Shown here one piece after another: positions 24,052 through 33,634 of a DNA stretch of 64,000 nucleotides; within the stretch, counting starts at the first letter, position 1; each line of letters starts with the position of its first letter. The notes beneath the pieces were generated by a model. The model saw only the letters and a program-made list of their open reading frames with translations, was not told the DNA's origin and did no database searches. Position numbers and translations under genes: made by a program. Source of the DNA: Cercospora beticola (taxonomy: Eukaryota; Ascomycota; Dothideomycetes; Mycosphaerellales; Mycosphaerellaceae); contig NC_088935.1 of the NCBI RefSeq assembly GCF_033473495.1, positions 2,542,001-2,606,000 of the forward strand, read 5' to 3'.

Positions 24052-25887
24052 ATGGATGCGGCGCGCGCAGAGTACGAGCGCATACCACAAAACGATACTC
24101 AGACCCCAGCGCCCTTGTCCCCACCCAGGAGCAAGACTCCACCCACTGTCACTGGCAAGAGGGCGCACAGCGATGAACAAGTGCCCACCACCGATCAGTT
24201 TCGCAGCGGGAGTGAGCCCGTGAATCCCGTCGCATTGAACAAGGCGCTGAAAGACATTGAGCGAGCTGGACAGCGGAGAGTGAGTACGCCAGCACCGAGT
24301 CCGAGTCGGAAGCGGCAGAAAGTCCAAACCAGCGATCGCTTCATACCGAATCGCGCAGGGCAGGATTTGTCTGCAAGCTACAACTTGCTACATGAAGATG
24401 GGTCCCCAGCTACGCCGTCGCGGCACCGCAAGAAGGGACCAGGAGATCTGCAATTTCAGAAGATGGAAGCCAACCGGACATACTCATCAATACTGAGGTC
24501 GGAGATGTTCAACGATGAAATTCCGCAGATCATACACGACCGCACTGGCTCGCGCGGGCAGACACCGCCTGTGACGAGCACTGGCGCAGCTTCGAATCTG
24601 GCCGGCAGCAATTTCACACCCTCAACACCGCATAAGAACCTTTTTTCGTACGGACCACAGCAGCCTGTGTCATTGACGCCGCGTTCAATATCCCGAAGCG
24701 AACGAGGGCCAAATATTAATGCCCGATCCGAAATCTACAGCTTGTCACCGGTTAAGCACTCATCACAGACAATGCTGTTATCTCCTCGCAAGACCCCGCG
24801 ACAGGTCAGCAAGGTACCCTACAAAGTGTTGGATGCACCTGATTTGGCCGACGACTTCTATCTGAACTTGGTAGATTGGGGGTCAAACGATATACTGGCA
24901 GTCGGTCTTGGCGCCTCGGTCTATCTATGGAGTCGAGAAAGCGGGAAAGTGACTACTTTGTGCACCTTGGAGGGAGATGTTGTTACGAGCGTAAGCTGGA
25001 TTCAGCGTGGCACGCACCTCGCGATTGGAACTTCTAAGGGACTTCTTCACATCTGGGATACGCTGGCACAGAAGCGGCTGCGGACCATGACTGGGCATGC
25101 TTCACGCATCAGCAGTCTTGCTTGGAATGCACATATACTTTCCACGGGATCGCGAGACAGATCGATACTGCATCGAGATGTGCGCTTATCAAATCAGTAC
25201 CTGCGTCGGCTTAGTGGTCACAAGCAGGAGGTTTGTGGATTGAAGTGGAACTCAGAGACTGAGCAGCTGGCTTCTGGTGGTAACGACAACAAGATCTTCA
25301 TCTGGGACAAAATGGAGGAGCGGTGGCAGCATCGGTGGGGCGAGCAAGAAGGTGGCCACAAGGCCGCTGTGAAAGCCATCGCTTGGAACCCTCATCAACG
25401 TGGTGTTCTGGCCTCAGGGGGCGGCACAGCGGATCGATGCATCAAATTCTGGAACACGATATCAGCGGCACAGACTTCGGCTACGCGATCAATACCTGTC
25501 GAGCAGACGAATCTTGGACTAGGACTCTCCACGTCTCCAGTACCGGAGCCCGAAGTTTCAAATCAAGTGATGAATCCGCATCTCATCAGCTCCCACGACA
25601 CAGGCAGTCAGGTCTGCAACCTGCTGTTCTCTCAGCGAACTTCAGAACTTGTGTCCACGCACGGCTACTCACAGCATGCTATCAACATCTGGAAATACCC
25701 GAGCATGAACCAAGTGGTCAGTCTCACAGGCCACACGTACCGTGTCCTCTACCTCAGCATGTCACCTGATGGAGCGATCATCTGCACAGGTGCTGGAGAC
25801 GAGACGTTGCGCTTTTGGGATGTGTTTTCGAAGCAGAAGGGCGAGCCCAAGCGCGGTATTGTGGGCGAATGGGGCATAATACGCTAG
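24052..25887 (+). CDS. cdh1: Cdh1/Fizzy-related WD40 activator of the anaphase-promoting complex
   Basis: Substrate adaptor that turns on the APC/C ubiquitin ligase at mitotic exit and in G1. Single exon, 611 residues, started at the ATG giving MDAARAEYERIPQ; the 17 upstream codons begin with a non-ATG codon. The N-terminal disordered part has many Ser-Pro/Thr-Pro sites, as expected for CDK control. The C-box is DRFIPNR near residue 97, and VSKVPYKVLDAPDLADDFY introduces the propeller. Seven WD repeats follow (for example GSRDRSILHRDVR, ASGGNDNKIFIWD, ASGGGTADRCIKFW, GAGDETLRFWDVF). The chain ends in the Ile-Arg tail (GEWGIIR) that docks on the APC/C TPR subunits. The SKVPYKVLDAP and LNLVDWG forms favour Cdh1 over Cdc20. 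Confidence 0.92.
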   Translation: MDAARAEYERIPQNDTQTPAPLSPPRSKTPPTVTGKRAHSDEQVPTTDQFRSGSEPVNPVALNKALKDIERAGQRRVSTPAPSPSRKRQKVQTSDRFIPNRAGQDLSASYNLLHEDGSPATPSRHRKKGPGDLQFQKMEANRTYSSILRSEMFNDEIPQIIHDRTGSRGQTPPVTSTGAASNLAGSNFTPSTPHKNLFSYGPQQPVSLTPRSISRSERGPNINARSEIYSLSPVKHSSQTMLLSPRKTPRQVSKVPYKVLDAPDLADDFYLNLVDWGSNDILAVGLGASVYLWSRESGKVTTLCTLEGDVVTSVSWIQRGTHLAIGTSKGLLHIWDTLAQKRLRTMTGHASRISSLAWNAHILSTGSRDRSILHRDVRLSNQYLRRLSGHKQEVCGLKWNSETEQLASGGNDNKIFIWDKMEERWQHRWGEQEGGHKAAVKAIAWNPHQRGVLASGGGTADRCIKFWNTISAAQTSATRSIPVEQTNLGLGLSTSPVPEPEVSNQVMNPHLISSHDTGSQVCNLLFSQRTSELVSTHGYSQHAINIWKYPSMNQVVSLTGHTYRVLYLSMSPDGAIICTGAGDETLRFWDVFSKQKGEPKRGIVGEWGIIR

Positions 25888-26548
25888 CTTCAAAAGGCGG
25901 AAGGCTACCCGATGAAGGAGAATTACGTTTCAGTGGGGACTTGGAGAATCAGAGGAGTGGGCATCGTGCTTCGCCTTTGAACGAGAAGGACCAATGTGCT
26001 ACATTCTGCTCGCAAGAAAGCAAACAGACTTTCGGTTTTGGCTGGTCCATTGGAGTCGCGTAGCACGGTGACTGGAGCTTACGCATAGCATTGTGGGAGT
26101 TTGAGCGATAGTGCATCGTTTATGCGCTTTTTATGATACCTTATTATGAGCACAGGCAAGGGACGCATGAGCGACGGCGCAGAAGCCATTTGGCCCATTT
26201 CCGACAGCTAAGGGAGATGAGAGAGACGGATGTTTGGAAAGCCGTGTAGCATTTCTCATCCACAGCGGAATCGTTGCAGAGCACATTCTATTCTCATGTT
26301 GCACATCTTCTCATCAGCCATGGACCGTATGCGGGCCATGGTCGGCTTCACTCCCCGCCGATGTCGCCGATGAATTGAACTTCCATTCAAATGCCGACCC
26401 TACAACGCAACAAGCTCAGCGTCACCTCATGCTGGGGCCTCGCGTACCACTCTCTTGCATACGGCAGCCGCTACAGCGTTCATTTTCACTTTCGCCGAAG
26501 CGATCAAATTGGATTCGTAGAGCATCTACTGGTCCAAAATTGGCGAAC
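25888..26548. other. Intergenic region between cdh1 and the Pho13-type gene
   Basis: About 0.66 kb holding the 3' UTR of cdh1 and the promoter of the phosphatase gene. No further gene or repeat was seen. Confidence 0.5.
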
Positions 26549-27615
26549 ATGGCGATACCGACTTACCTGACTGGCGATAAAGCTGCCATCGAGTCATTCA
26601 TTGACAAGTTCGATGTATGACCACGACCTAGGCCACTGTACATATGATATACCTGGGCTGATCACGGAACAGACGTTTCTGTTCGACTGTGATGGTATGC
26701 CAGATGTCTGACCCCGCCCTTCAGCTCTCTAGCTGCATCAAGAGAGGCAGTGAGGAAATCAAGGACTAATCACAAGAGCGCGATACAGGTGTCCTCTGGT
26801 CTGGCGATCACCTCTTCCCCAAGGTTCCAGAGACGATATCTCTCCTCCGTAAAAAGGGCAAACAGCTCGTCTTCGTGACAAACAACTCGACCAAATCCCG
26901 CGCAGACTACAAGAAGAAATTCGATAAAGTGGGCATTGAAGCCTATGAAGAGGAGGTTTTTGGCTCATCATACAGTGCAGCAGTCTACATTGCTCGCATC
27001 ATGAAACTGCAAGCTCCAAAGAACAAAGTCTTCGTCTTGGGCGAAACAGGAATTGAGCAAGAGTTGCAAAGCGAAGGTGTACCATACATCGGCGGCACGG
27101 ACGAGAGTTTCCGTCGAGAATGCACCGATGCCGATTTCAAGAGCATTGCAGATGGGTCGGCCTTGGATAAGGATGTCGCTGTTGTGTTGACAGGATTGGA
27201 TTTCCATCCTTCGTATCTGAAATATTCGCTTGGGCTCGCATATATTCGGCAACAAGGCGCGCACTTTCTTGCGACGAATATCGATTCGACGTTGCCGAAT
27301 GCTGGGTCGCTATTCCCTGGCGCGGGAAGTAGTAGTGCGCCGTTGGTCACTGCCACGGGTCAGACGCCCTTGGCGTTGGGAAAGCCGAGCCAGGCGATGA
27401 TGGATGCCGTGGAGGGCAAGTTCAAACTCGACAGGAAGAAGACGTGTATGGTGGGTGATCGATTGAACACGGATATACAGTTCGGTATTGAGGGTAGATT
27501 GGGAGGCACACTGGCGGTTCTAACGGGCGTCACTCAGAAGGAGGAGTTTTTGGCTGAAGGCGCGAGTGTCGTGCCGAGTGCTTATGTGGATCAGCTGAGT
27601 GATTTGCTCGGGTGA
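26549..27615 (+). CDS. pho13: Pho13-type HAD phosphatase (4-nitrophenylphosphatase / phosphoglycolate phosphatase)
   Basis: Cytosolic HAD-superfamily phosphatase; relatives repair metabolic side products such as 2-phosphoglycolate. Exons are 26549-26614, 26673-26694 and 26789-27615 (introns 58 and 94), giving 304 residues, the usual length. The 22-base middle exon codes TFLFDCDG, carrying the nucleophile Asp and the acid Asp of HAD motif I; the next exon continues VLWSG. Motif II is FVTNNSTKSR, motif III the Lys in ALGKPSQAMM, and motif IV GDRLNTDIQFG. The C2-type cap lies between residues about 100 and 210. All catalytic residues are present. The function is well supported at family level; the natural substrate is inferred from yeast Pho13 and mammalian PGP. 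Confidence 0.93.
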
Positions 27616-28117
27616 TCTTATAGGACTGCTGGATGCGCGCTGCAAGCTGCTACGTAGGAGGGAATAGAATCTATACAGTCTGTGAGTAGAGCTTCGTCTG
27701 TGTTCAACGAATCTCAAACCTGCCTCCAGTTACGAACGCTCACTCGTTTTACCAGTGGCCGTAGCGGTAGCTCAGCGACGATGGCCTTTTGTAAATGATC
27801 AACATACTTGCACGACAAATTATGCAGACAGTTTACGCAATTGTTAAGCGCACACTGTGCATCTAAAGCAAGAGTGCCAGCCGATTCATTCATTTCAACA
27901 CAATCTACAGTGACTTCGTACAGGTAAGCTTTCTCATACACCCTAGATCCCTGTCTCGCACCCTCCCAACATCTACAATCTACTCCGCCCGCCTCTAGAG
28001 CTTTTGTCGTTTCCTTGCTGGTGACGAGTCGGTGTCGTCTCTGACCTCAAAAAAGAGAATTCCCATCAGCACCCTTCTGTCCAGAAGATCCCGTAAAACC
28101 AAGTAGGAGATCTCCAC
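27616..28117. other. Convergent 3' intergenic region
   Basis: About 0.5 kb between the 3' ends of the Pho13-type gene and the formylglutathione hydrolase gene. No extra coding sequence is supported. A donor-like GTGAGT overlaps the hydrolase stop, but reading through gives no family-like extension. Confidence 0.5.
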
Positions 28118-29026
28118 TCACGCAAGCAGATACTTGGCCGCATGCTCCACATGATCGTCGGCGAATGTGCTGATGAAGAAGTACGAGTGGTCGTAGCCTT
28201 CTCTGTAGTTCACCGTCACCTTCTTCCCTGCCTCTTTGGCAGCCTTTTCCAAATTCTCTGGCAAGAGCTGGCCTTGCTTGTAGAAATTGTCGCCTGTTCC
28301 GACGTCGATGAGAATGTCCGTATCCCCGGAGTAGTTGCGAATCAGCTCTGTGGCATCGTGTTCTGCCCACTTTTGCTTCTGGTCGTCGCCGAAGTATCCG
28401 CCGAACGCCTTCTTTCCCCAGTCGCAGTTGGATGGGTTGGAAATGGGTGCGAATGCGGAGACGGACTTGTATTGTCCTGGGTTCTTGAGGAACAGAGTCA
28501 GAGCTCCGTGTCCGCCCATTGAGTGTCCGAAGATGGAAACTCTTGAGCCGTCTAGCTCCTTGAAGCTCGAGAAGAGTTGTTCCGGCAATTCTTTTGTAAT
28601 GTAGCTGTACATCTTGTAGCCCTTGCTGTATGGCTCCTTTGTGGCATCGACATAGAAGCCTGCACCGCTACCAAAGTCGTACGCATCGTCTTCACCCGGG
28701 TGACCCAGACCACGAGGGCTGGTGTCTGGGTATACTATCGCGATGCCCTTTTGCGCAGCCTTGTGCTGGAAGAAGCCCTTCTCGGCACCATTGTCGCCTG
28801 TGCAGGTCAAGCCTGCAAGGTAGAAGAGGACCGGGACTGGCTTTGACGAGCTGGCTTGAGGTGGGAGGTAGAGGTTAAGTTTCGCTTCGGTGGTGAGGAC
28901 TTGGGACTTTTTCTTTGTGTTAACGCGCCTTCAATGGTCATCAATGCGGGGGACGCCTACTTTGTGTTGCAGCTTCAAAAGCTTGCCGCCGAAGCTGTTG
29001 ATCGTCTGTGTGGTTTCGAAAGACAT
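28118..29026 (-). CDS. S-formylglutathione hydrolase (esterase D family)
   Basis: Hydrolyses S-formylglutathione to formate and glutathione, the last step of glutathione-dependent formaldehyde detoxification in the cytosol. Exon 1 (29026-28961) codes MSFETTQTINSFGGKLLKLQ plus HK. A 54-base intron with branch GTTAAC leads to exon 2 (28906-28118), 284 residues in total. An alternative acceptor six bases earlier would add two Lys; the later one matches the family length. The oxyanion region is FYLAGLTCTGDN; the nucleophile elbow is GHSMGGHGA; the acid lies in DVGTGDNF and the His in YDHSYFF. These are the invariant residues of the family. The protein ends AAKYLLA like other fungal members. Confidence 0.95.
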
Positions 29027-29596
29027 TGTGGTGAGTGTGCGATACGTCGTCCTGTGAAGCAAATATTTAGAAGAGACGAACAAGTGGTGTGAGCGGAGAA
29101 GAGGAAGTATGCAATTGATGTTCAAGATGGGTAATGACTTGCGAAAGCAATCGCTGCAGTAGTTCTTCTGGGGTATCTGCCCCGCATGATGTCAAACCAG
29201 GAACTATTGCGGAAGCCCATCCGACGACCAACGTCCTTTCTGCATTCGGTTTGTGCTTCAACTTCTCGTCCACTCTTCCGAGTAGGAATCTCCATCGCTC
29301 TCCTGTGCAGCCTTGGCTGAATTCTGTCCTTATTCGTGATGCCATGTTTCATGCTGCATTCTCTCATTCCCATCACAGCCTGGGTACAGTCTGGTAATTC
29401 GTGTCTTGCCGATGGCACATTGGTGGTTTCGAGGGCAGAAGTCCCTTGTATCACGATAAAGCGAGCTCTGTTGCAATATCGAACCCACCACTCGCAATGT
29501 GGCGCGCGGTAAGTCGCAGGTGCAAACTGAGGCTGCGTCGAAAGGCAGCGCCGAAGGCCGAGTTGTGCTGCAGAGCTCTTTTGTCCTCATAATCGT
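29027..29596. other. Intergenic region between rpb6 and the formylglutathione hydrolase gene
   Basis: About 0.57 kb, holding the hydrolase promoter and the rpb6 3' UTR. A GGTTCGAT string on the minus strand near 29475 recalls a Pol III B-box, but no tRNA fold surrounds it. Confidence 0.5.
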
Positions 29597-30327
29597 TCAA
29601 AGCAATTCCTCACTAGAGCAAACTCGTGTCAGCCAAACTGTCCGGCGAGATATCAAGGACTGAACTAACGTCTTCCAATCCTCATAGTAGCCATCAGGCA
29701 AGTATCGTCGTACGACCAACGGAATCTTCTTCTCGCGCAGCTCCTTTAAGGCGATTTGAAGCGGATCCGTCTCTGATTCAACATCGACAAGTACTGGCGC
29801 TCCCATGCTGCAACCCTGTCAGTAACACGCCTCGCGTCTTACGCATATCCCTTCCACCGACCTGATTTGCAGAGCTCTCGTTCCCAGAACTCTTGCACGC
29901 TCGTATTTGGTCATGTATGGGGTAGTCGTCCTGTTCTCGTCGGCGATCTTCTTGCTTTTCAGCGCTTTCACAGTGTTGGATCCGCCTGCGTCTCCACTGG
30001 TGACCACGTTGTTCTGGTTCGCATCGGCATAGTCGGTACTGTTGAGCGCTGCCTCGCCTTGCATGGGTTGATCAGGATCGACGTCTAGCGATCGTCAGCG
30101 CCGTGTTGTTGACGGGCATGTGCCCTTTGTTCTGTTCATGTGCATGCCCACCATTCTCGTAGCCATCTGCCGGAATGTCGTCCTCGTCGATCAAGTTCTC
30201 GTCCAAGAATCTGACGGTATCCGAGTCAGCCAGAGGTTCTCACTCGCCAGACGATCTTCAACCAGCGCGCATACTCGTTCTCGCCAAAATCTTGCATGTC
30301 ATCGTCGCCGCCGCCATAGTCCGACAT
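29597..30327 (-). CDS. rpb6: RNA polymerase subunit Rpb6 (ABC23), shared by Pol I, II and III
   Basis: Small core subunit common to all three nuclear RNA polymerases. Five exons: 30327-30275, 30210-30152, 30084-29862, 29807-29670 and 29612-29597. Introns are 64, 67, 54 and 57 bases. The spliced product is 162 residues, against 155 in yeast. The N-terminus is acidic ([18 protein letters not shown], then [14 protein letters not shown]). The conserved C-terminal core starts at [20 protein letters not shown] and continues [39 protein letters not shown] and YYEDWKTEELL. The last exon is only 16 bases and supplies EELL plus stop. The second intron's donor (GTGGGC) is weak, but phase and sequence support it. 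The gene is divergent to the TFIIIA gene. Confidence 0.95.
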
Positions 30328-30618
30328 GATCGCTGCGTTGTCGTGGAGGAATCGGAAATCGGCGCGCGAGGGAACTGTGATCGATGCGCGGGGTGAAGCG
30401 ACGGATGTGGGCGACGGTGAGGATGAGGGAGCGCAACTGCAAAGGAAGTGTCTTTGTTGCGAAGCGCGTCTCAAAATCTGGAAGCCGGAATCCCTGCAGG
30501 ACTTCGGAAGTCGGCGCCCCGGCTGACGATGCCGCTCACTTTCTCCAACCCATCCCAACGCACCAGCGCTTTCTCATTTCAACATCACCGCTCTGCTCTG
30601 CTTGAGCCGCTGGCGGTC
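30328..30618. promoter_or_regulatory. Bidirectional promoter of rpb6 and the TFIIIA gene
   Basis: 291 bases separate the two divergent start codons. Both 5' UTRs and core promoters must fit here. No clear TATA box is seen; the sequence holds several pyrimidine-rich patches. The plus-strand frame of the TFIIIA gene is open through part of this region, with an alternative ATG at 30529. Confidence 0.6.
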
Positions 30619-32430
30619 ATGGCTTCCAGCCCGGCTGGGAAGCGAAAGCGCGCTGGTCCAGTCGACAGCGCGCTCGGTGAGATCTTCATCGACACCACGC
30701 CGCGCAAGAAGCGAGCTCGATTCCACTTGGACCACGATGACCTGGAAAACTTCTCCGATGCAGACTCCTATGCTGGCAGCTACACGCCCTACGCCGACAG
30801 CGTCGATGCCGCTGCCACGGACTCCATGAACGATAGCGAGACTCCCATCACCGAAGCCTCGAGCACTCGGAGCAAAAGCCGACCGCGGGAGAAGAAATTC
30901 ATGTGTACCTGGCCCTCCTGCGACAAGAAGTTCTCTCGACCTGTCCAGCTCCAAGCTCATATGAACTCACACACGGGCGAGCGGCCCTTCAAATGCGACG
31001 AAGACGATTGCTCACAAAGCTTCTTCAAACGGGACCATCTCAGGCGACATGTCAAAGACAAACATGGGAACCAATCTTTCACTTGTGCCTATGTGGTCTT
31101 TAACGATATCAAAGGCCAGCAGGAAGCATGCAACAGGACGTTCGCCTCGCAAGCGAAGCTCAAACGCCACATGGCTGCTCACGAGGACAAGGAAGAAACC
31201 ACTTGTTCTTGGCCACATTGTCGTAAAGTATTCCGGAAGCAAGACACGTTACAGCGGCACATCAAGGCGGATCATTTGGGCGAGGATGCGTACACATGTA
31301 CCAGAAAGATGCCGGATGGTAGTTCTTGCAGGGAGACATTTCCCACACCGAGCCAACTCAAAAGCCACGAGAGAAAGGAGCACGAACCGCCCAAGTACAT
31401 TTGTGACATCTGTGCTAGCGGCGATGAGCCTCCTTTGGACGACGTGATTCCCAACGATCTTGACGAAGAGTTTCTGCCAGGTCCCGAAGACATGGTTGCA
31501 CCAAACGAAGAGCCGACTAATGGCTCCATGGATGCACTCTCGCTGGACGAGGTGCCTACTGCTCCGCCCAGCTTCGGCCCAGGCCGCTTTCTTACATTGC
31601 ACGAGCTCCAGCGCCATAATCGTCTGTTCCACCCTCCAACGTGTTCTGACTGTGGTAAAGTGTGCAAGTCGAAAAAGGATCTGGCCGCGCACATGGATAT
31701 CTCGCATTCTGCTCATTCATCTGGCACGCCACACGTCGCACAGAAGCGATTTGTGTGCCCATATGTCGGCTGTGACCGATCGACATTGGAGAATGGATTT
31801 ACGAAGAAAGGCAATATGCAGCAACACGTCAAAACAGCTCACACCAAGGAGAAGAAGTATGTCTGCGGCGAGTACGACTTGGGAGGGGTGGAGAAGCTGA
31901 CCGGCTGGAATCGGATCGGATGTGGCAGAGTAATGGGTACCAAGCAAAGCCTGATCGGGCACATCAGGACTCAGCACATGGGTCTTCCTGCACTCGTCAG
32001 CAAGCGGACCGGGCGCATCGACAAAGTCAACAAGCACGATTTGCTGCAAATTCCCACTACTGAAGGAGCGACCACGACTGCCTACGAGGACGCAGATCAA
32101 GACGTAAATATGCAAGACGAATTCGCGCCAGATAGGACGCTGTCGATGATAACTGGATATGGCTACGAGCAAATCCGCCCCTTTGCTTGCCTGGAACGGG
32201 CTCGAGGCTGCCAAGCTCGCTTCACCAAGGTGTATGAACTGTCATACCATATGGAGATGACACACGACTGGAACGTTGACGATATTAATGAGGCGGTCGA
32301 TAATCCTGATACTTTTGCACCAGAAAGTGCCGGAGATGAAGATAATGTGCTTAGGCAGATGTTGAGGACGGAGCTGGATGGCCCACTGAAGGGCGTGGTC
32401 GATCCTCAGCTGGATACAATGCAGATTTGA
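30619..32430 (+). CDS. TFIIIA-type C2H2 zinc-finger protein
   Basis: Binds the 5S rRNA gene (and often 5S RNA) to recruit TFIIIC and Pol III. Single exon, 603 residues from the ATG giving MASSPAGKRKR; an in-frame ATG at 30529 would add 30 residues. A basic patch (TPRKKRARF) and an acidic linker precede an array of about ten Cys2-His2 fingers. It starts CTWPSCDKKFSRPVQLQAHM, TGERPFKCDEDDCSQSF and CSWPHCRKVFRKQDTLQRH. Some fingers are loose, such as CTRKMPDGSSC and one with an acidic insert of about 70 residues after CDIC. Finger number, TGERPF linker and the long inserted spacer between fingers match fungal TFIIIA. The C-terminus (residues about 530-603) is acidic. The neighbouring divergent gene codes a Pol I/II/III subunit. 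Confidence 0.88.
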   Translation: MASSPAGKRKRAGPVDSALGEIFIDTTPRKKRARFHLDHDDLENFSDADSYAGSYTPYADSVDAAATDSMNDSETPITEASSTRSKSRPREKKFMCTWPSCDKKFSRPVQLQAHMNSHTGERPFKCDEDDCSQSFFKRDHLRRHVKDKHGNQSFTCAYVVFNDIKGQQEACNRTFASQAKLKRHMAAHEDKEETTCSWPHCRKVFRKQDTLQRHIKADHLGEDAYTCTRKMPDGSSCRETFPTPSQLKSHERKEHEPPKYICDICASGDEPPLDDVIPNDLDEEFLPGPEDMVAPNEEPTNGSMDALSLDEVPTAPPSFGPGRFLTLHELQRHNRLFHPPTCSDCGKVCKSKKDLAAHMDISHSAHSSGTPHVAQKRFVCPYVGCDRSTLENGFTKKGNMQQHVKTAHTKEKKYVCGEYDLGGVEKLTGWNRIGCGRVMGTKQSLIGHIRTQHMGLPALVSKRTGRIDKVNKHDLLQIPTTEGATTTAYEDADQDVNMQDEFAPDRTLSMITGYGYEQIRPFACLERARGCQARFTKVYELSYHMEMTHDWNVDDINEAVDNPDTFAPESAGDEDNVLRQMLRTELDGPLKGVVDPQLDTMQI

Positions 32431-32755
32431 TGGGTATTCAGCTTGTGGCTCGGGGCACTTTGCTTTATTTGCGAATCCTTTCGAGTGTTAGGCCTACCGA
32501 TGAGGGAATGCTCTCGCTGTGTGAGGCGTGGCTCGGAGGACTTCACCACACTGGCTGGGGTTTACATATTAGACTGGCGTTTTTGTCTCTGAGATACCCA
32601 CTTGTTAGCTTTGCATTATCAGCGTGCATGTAGTTCATAAGAATGAGTAATTCACTATTGAAGGAACGTTCGAAAGCAGTCGCAGCTTCTGACTAAGCTG
32701 GCGCGACCTCTCACATCACTCTGAAATTTGACCAGCTTCAACGCCCACCTTCGCA
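32431..32755. other. Short intergenic region between TFIIIA and the RWD gene
   Basis: 325 bases between two genes in tandem. It holds the TFIIIA 3' UTR and the downstream promoter; nothing else is visible. Confidence 0.5.
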
Positions 32756-33634
32756 ATGGCTGGCTCCGGTCTTCCTTCCGAAGTGCTCGAGGGCCAATTG
32801 GACACATGGGAGTTACTCCATGCTATGTACCCGGCCGCTGACGATGAGAGCAGCAATATTGAGACCGAAGCAGCGGTGCAGGATCTGAGATTGTGGCTCG
32901 AAGACCCGACGTCCGCTTGTCCGCATTTGCCAGACACTCTGGGCCTTCTGATCTCACTTTACGAACCGGAAGATGGCGCTGGCAGTCTTCAAATTGACGT
33001 GACCTTGCCCTTTGGTCAACTGGCAGAACACCCCGCCTCTGAAGAAGAGATACCACTTTACAGACTTCGTGTGTTGCAACCTCAATGGCTGACCAAGGCC
33101 GAAGTGGTGCATTTGAGCCAAGACATACCAGGAGACGACATTGTGTCCGCTCTTGAGTATATCACCGAGCGAGCCAGAGAGGCGGACTTGAGCAGAGCCT
33201 TGCAAGCCTCCACCATCGCGACAAACCACGACACAACGCCTCTAGTCCGAGTCTGGTTCTACTTCCCCTCAATATCTACACGCGAGAAGAGAGATGACAT
33301 CGTCAACTACGCTCCCTCTTACGGCTTGACAGGCTTTCTACTTGCGGGCAAACCTGGCATTTTATGTCTTGAGGGAAACGCCCAGAAGATTGATTCTTAC
33401 ATGAACTTTATCAAGACACAATCTTGGGGCGACATCCCACCACAGCACAAGAAAGTCTCCGAACGGCTTCGTGAAACAGGAGACGATGTTACGAGAGTGT
33501 TCCCGGCGATGGAGGAAATCACAGATTCAATCGAGAAGAGAGGCGCGAGAGGGAATCGAGGAAATATGCAAGCTGTTGAGGCTTTCCTTGACGAACGGGG
33601 TTTGAAAGACGCTTTCACGAAGGTTCTGATGTAA
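32756..33634 (+). CDS. RWD domain plus DUF1115 protein (RWDD2-like)
   Basis: Single-exon protein of 292 residues; molecular role unknown. Residues about 12-120 form an RWD domain (QLDTWELLHAMYP at its start, then SLQIDVTLPFGQLAEHP and the conserved YRLRVLQP). Residues about 160-285 match the DUF1115/Prp3 C-terminal fold: VRVWFYFPSISTREKRDDI, APSYGLTGFLLAGKPGILCL and EGNAQKIDSYM. This two-domain order and length are those of eukaryotic RWDD2 proteins. The ATG follows a stop-rich leader and fits the family start. No catalytic site is evident; a protein-binding adaptor is the likeliest role by analogy with other RWD proteins. Confidence 0.85.
   Translation: MAGSGLPSEVLEGQLDTWELLHAMYPAADDESSNIETEAAVQDLRLWLEDPTSACPHLPDTLGLLISLYEPEDGAGSLQIDVTLPFGQLAEHPASEEEIPLYRLRVLQPQWLTKAEVVHLSQDIPGDDIVSALEYITERAREADLSRALQASTIATNHDTTPLVRVWFYFPSISTREKRDDIVNYAPSYGLTGFLLAGKPGILCLEGNAQKIDSYMNFIKTQSWGDIPPQHKKVSERLRETGDDVTRVFPAMEEITDSIEKRGARGNRGNMQAVEAFLDERGLKDAFTKVLM

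Noticed and set aside
28047..28120. C-terminal extension of the formylglutathione hydrolase through a GTGAGT donor at its stop
   Set aside because: Family members end at the AAKYL-A position; the spliced extension is not family-like.
29465..29490. GGTTCGAT string on the minus strand resembling a tRNA B-box
   Set aside because: The following bases do not fit the CC end of the box, and no A-box or cloverleaf stems surround it.
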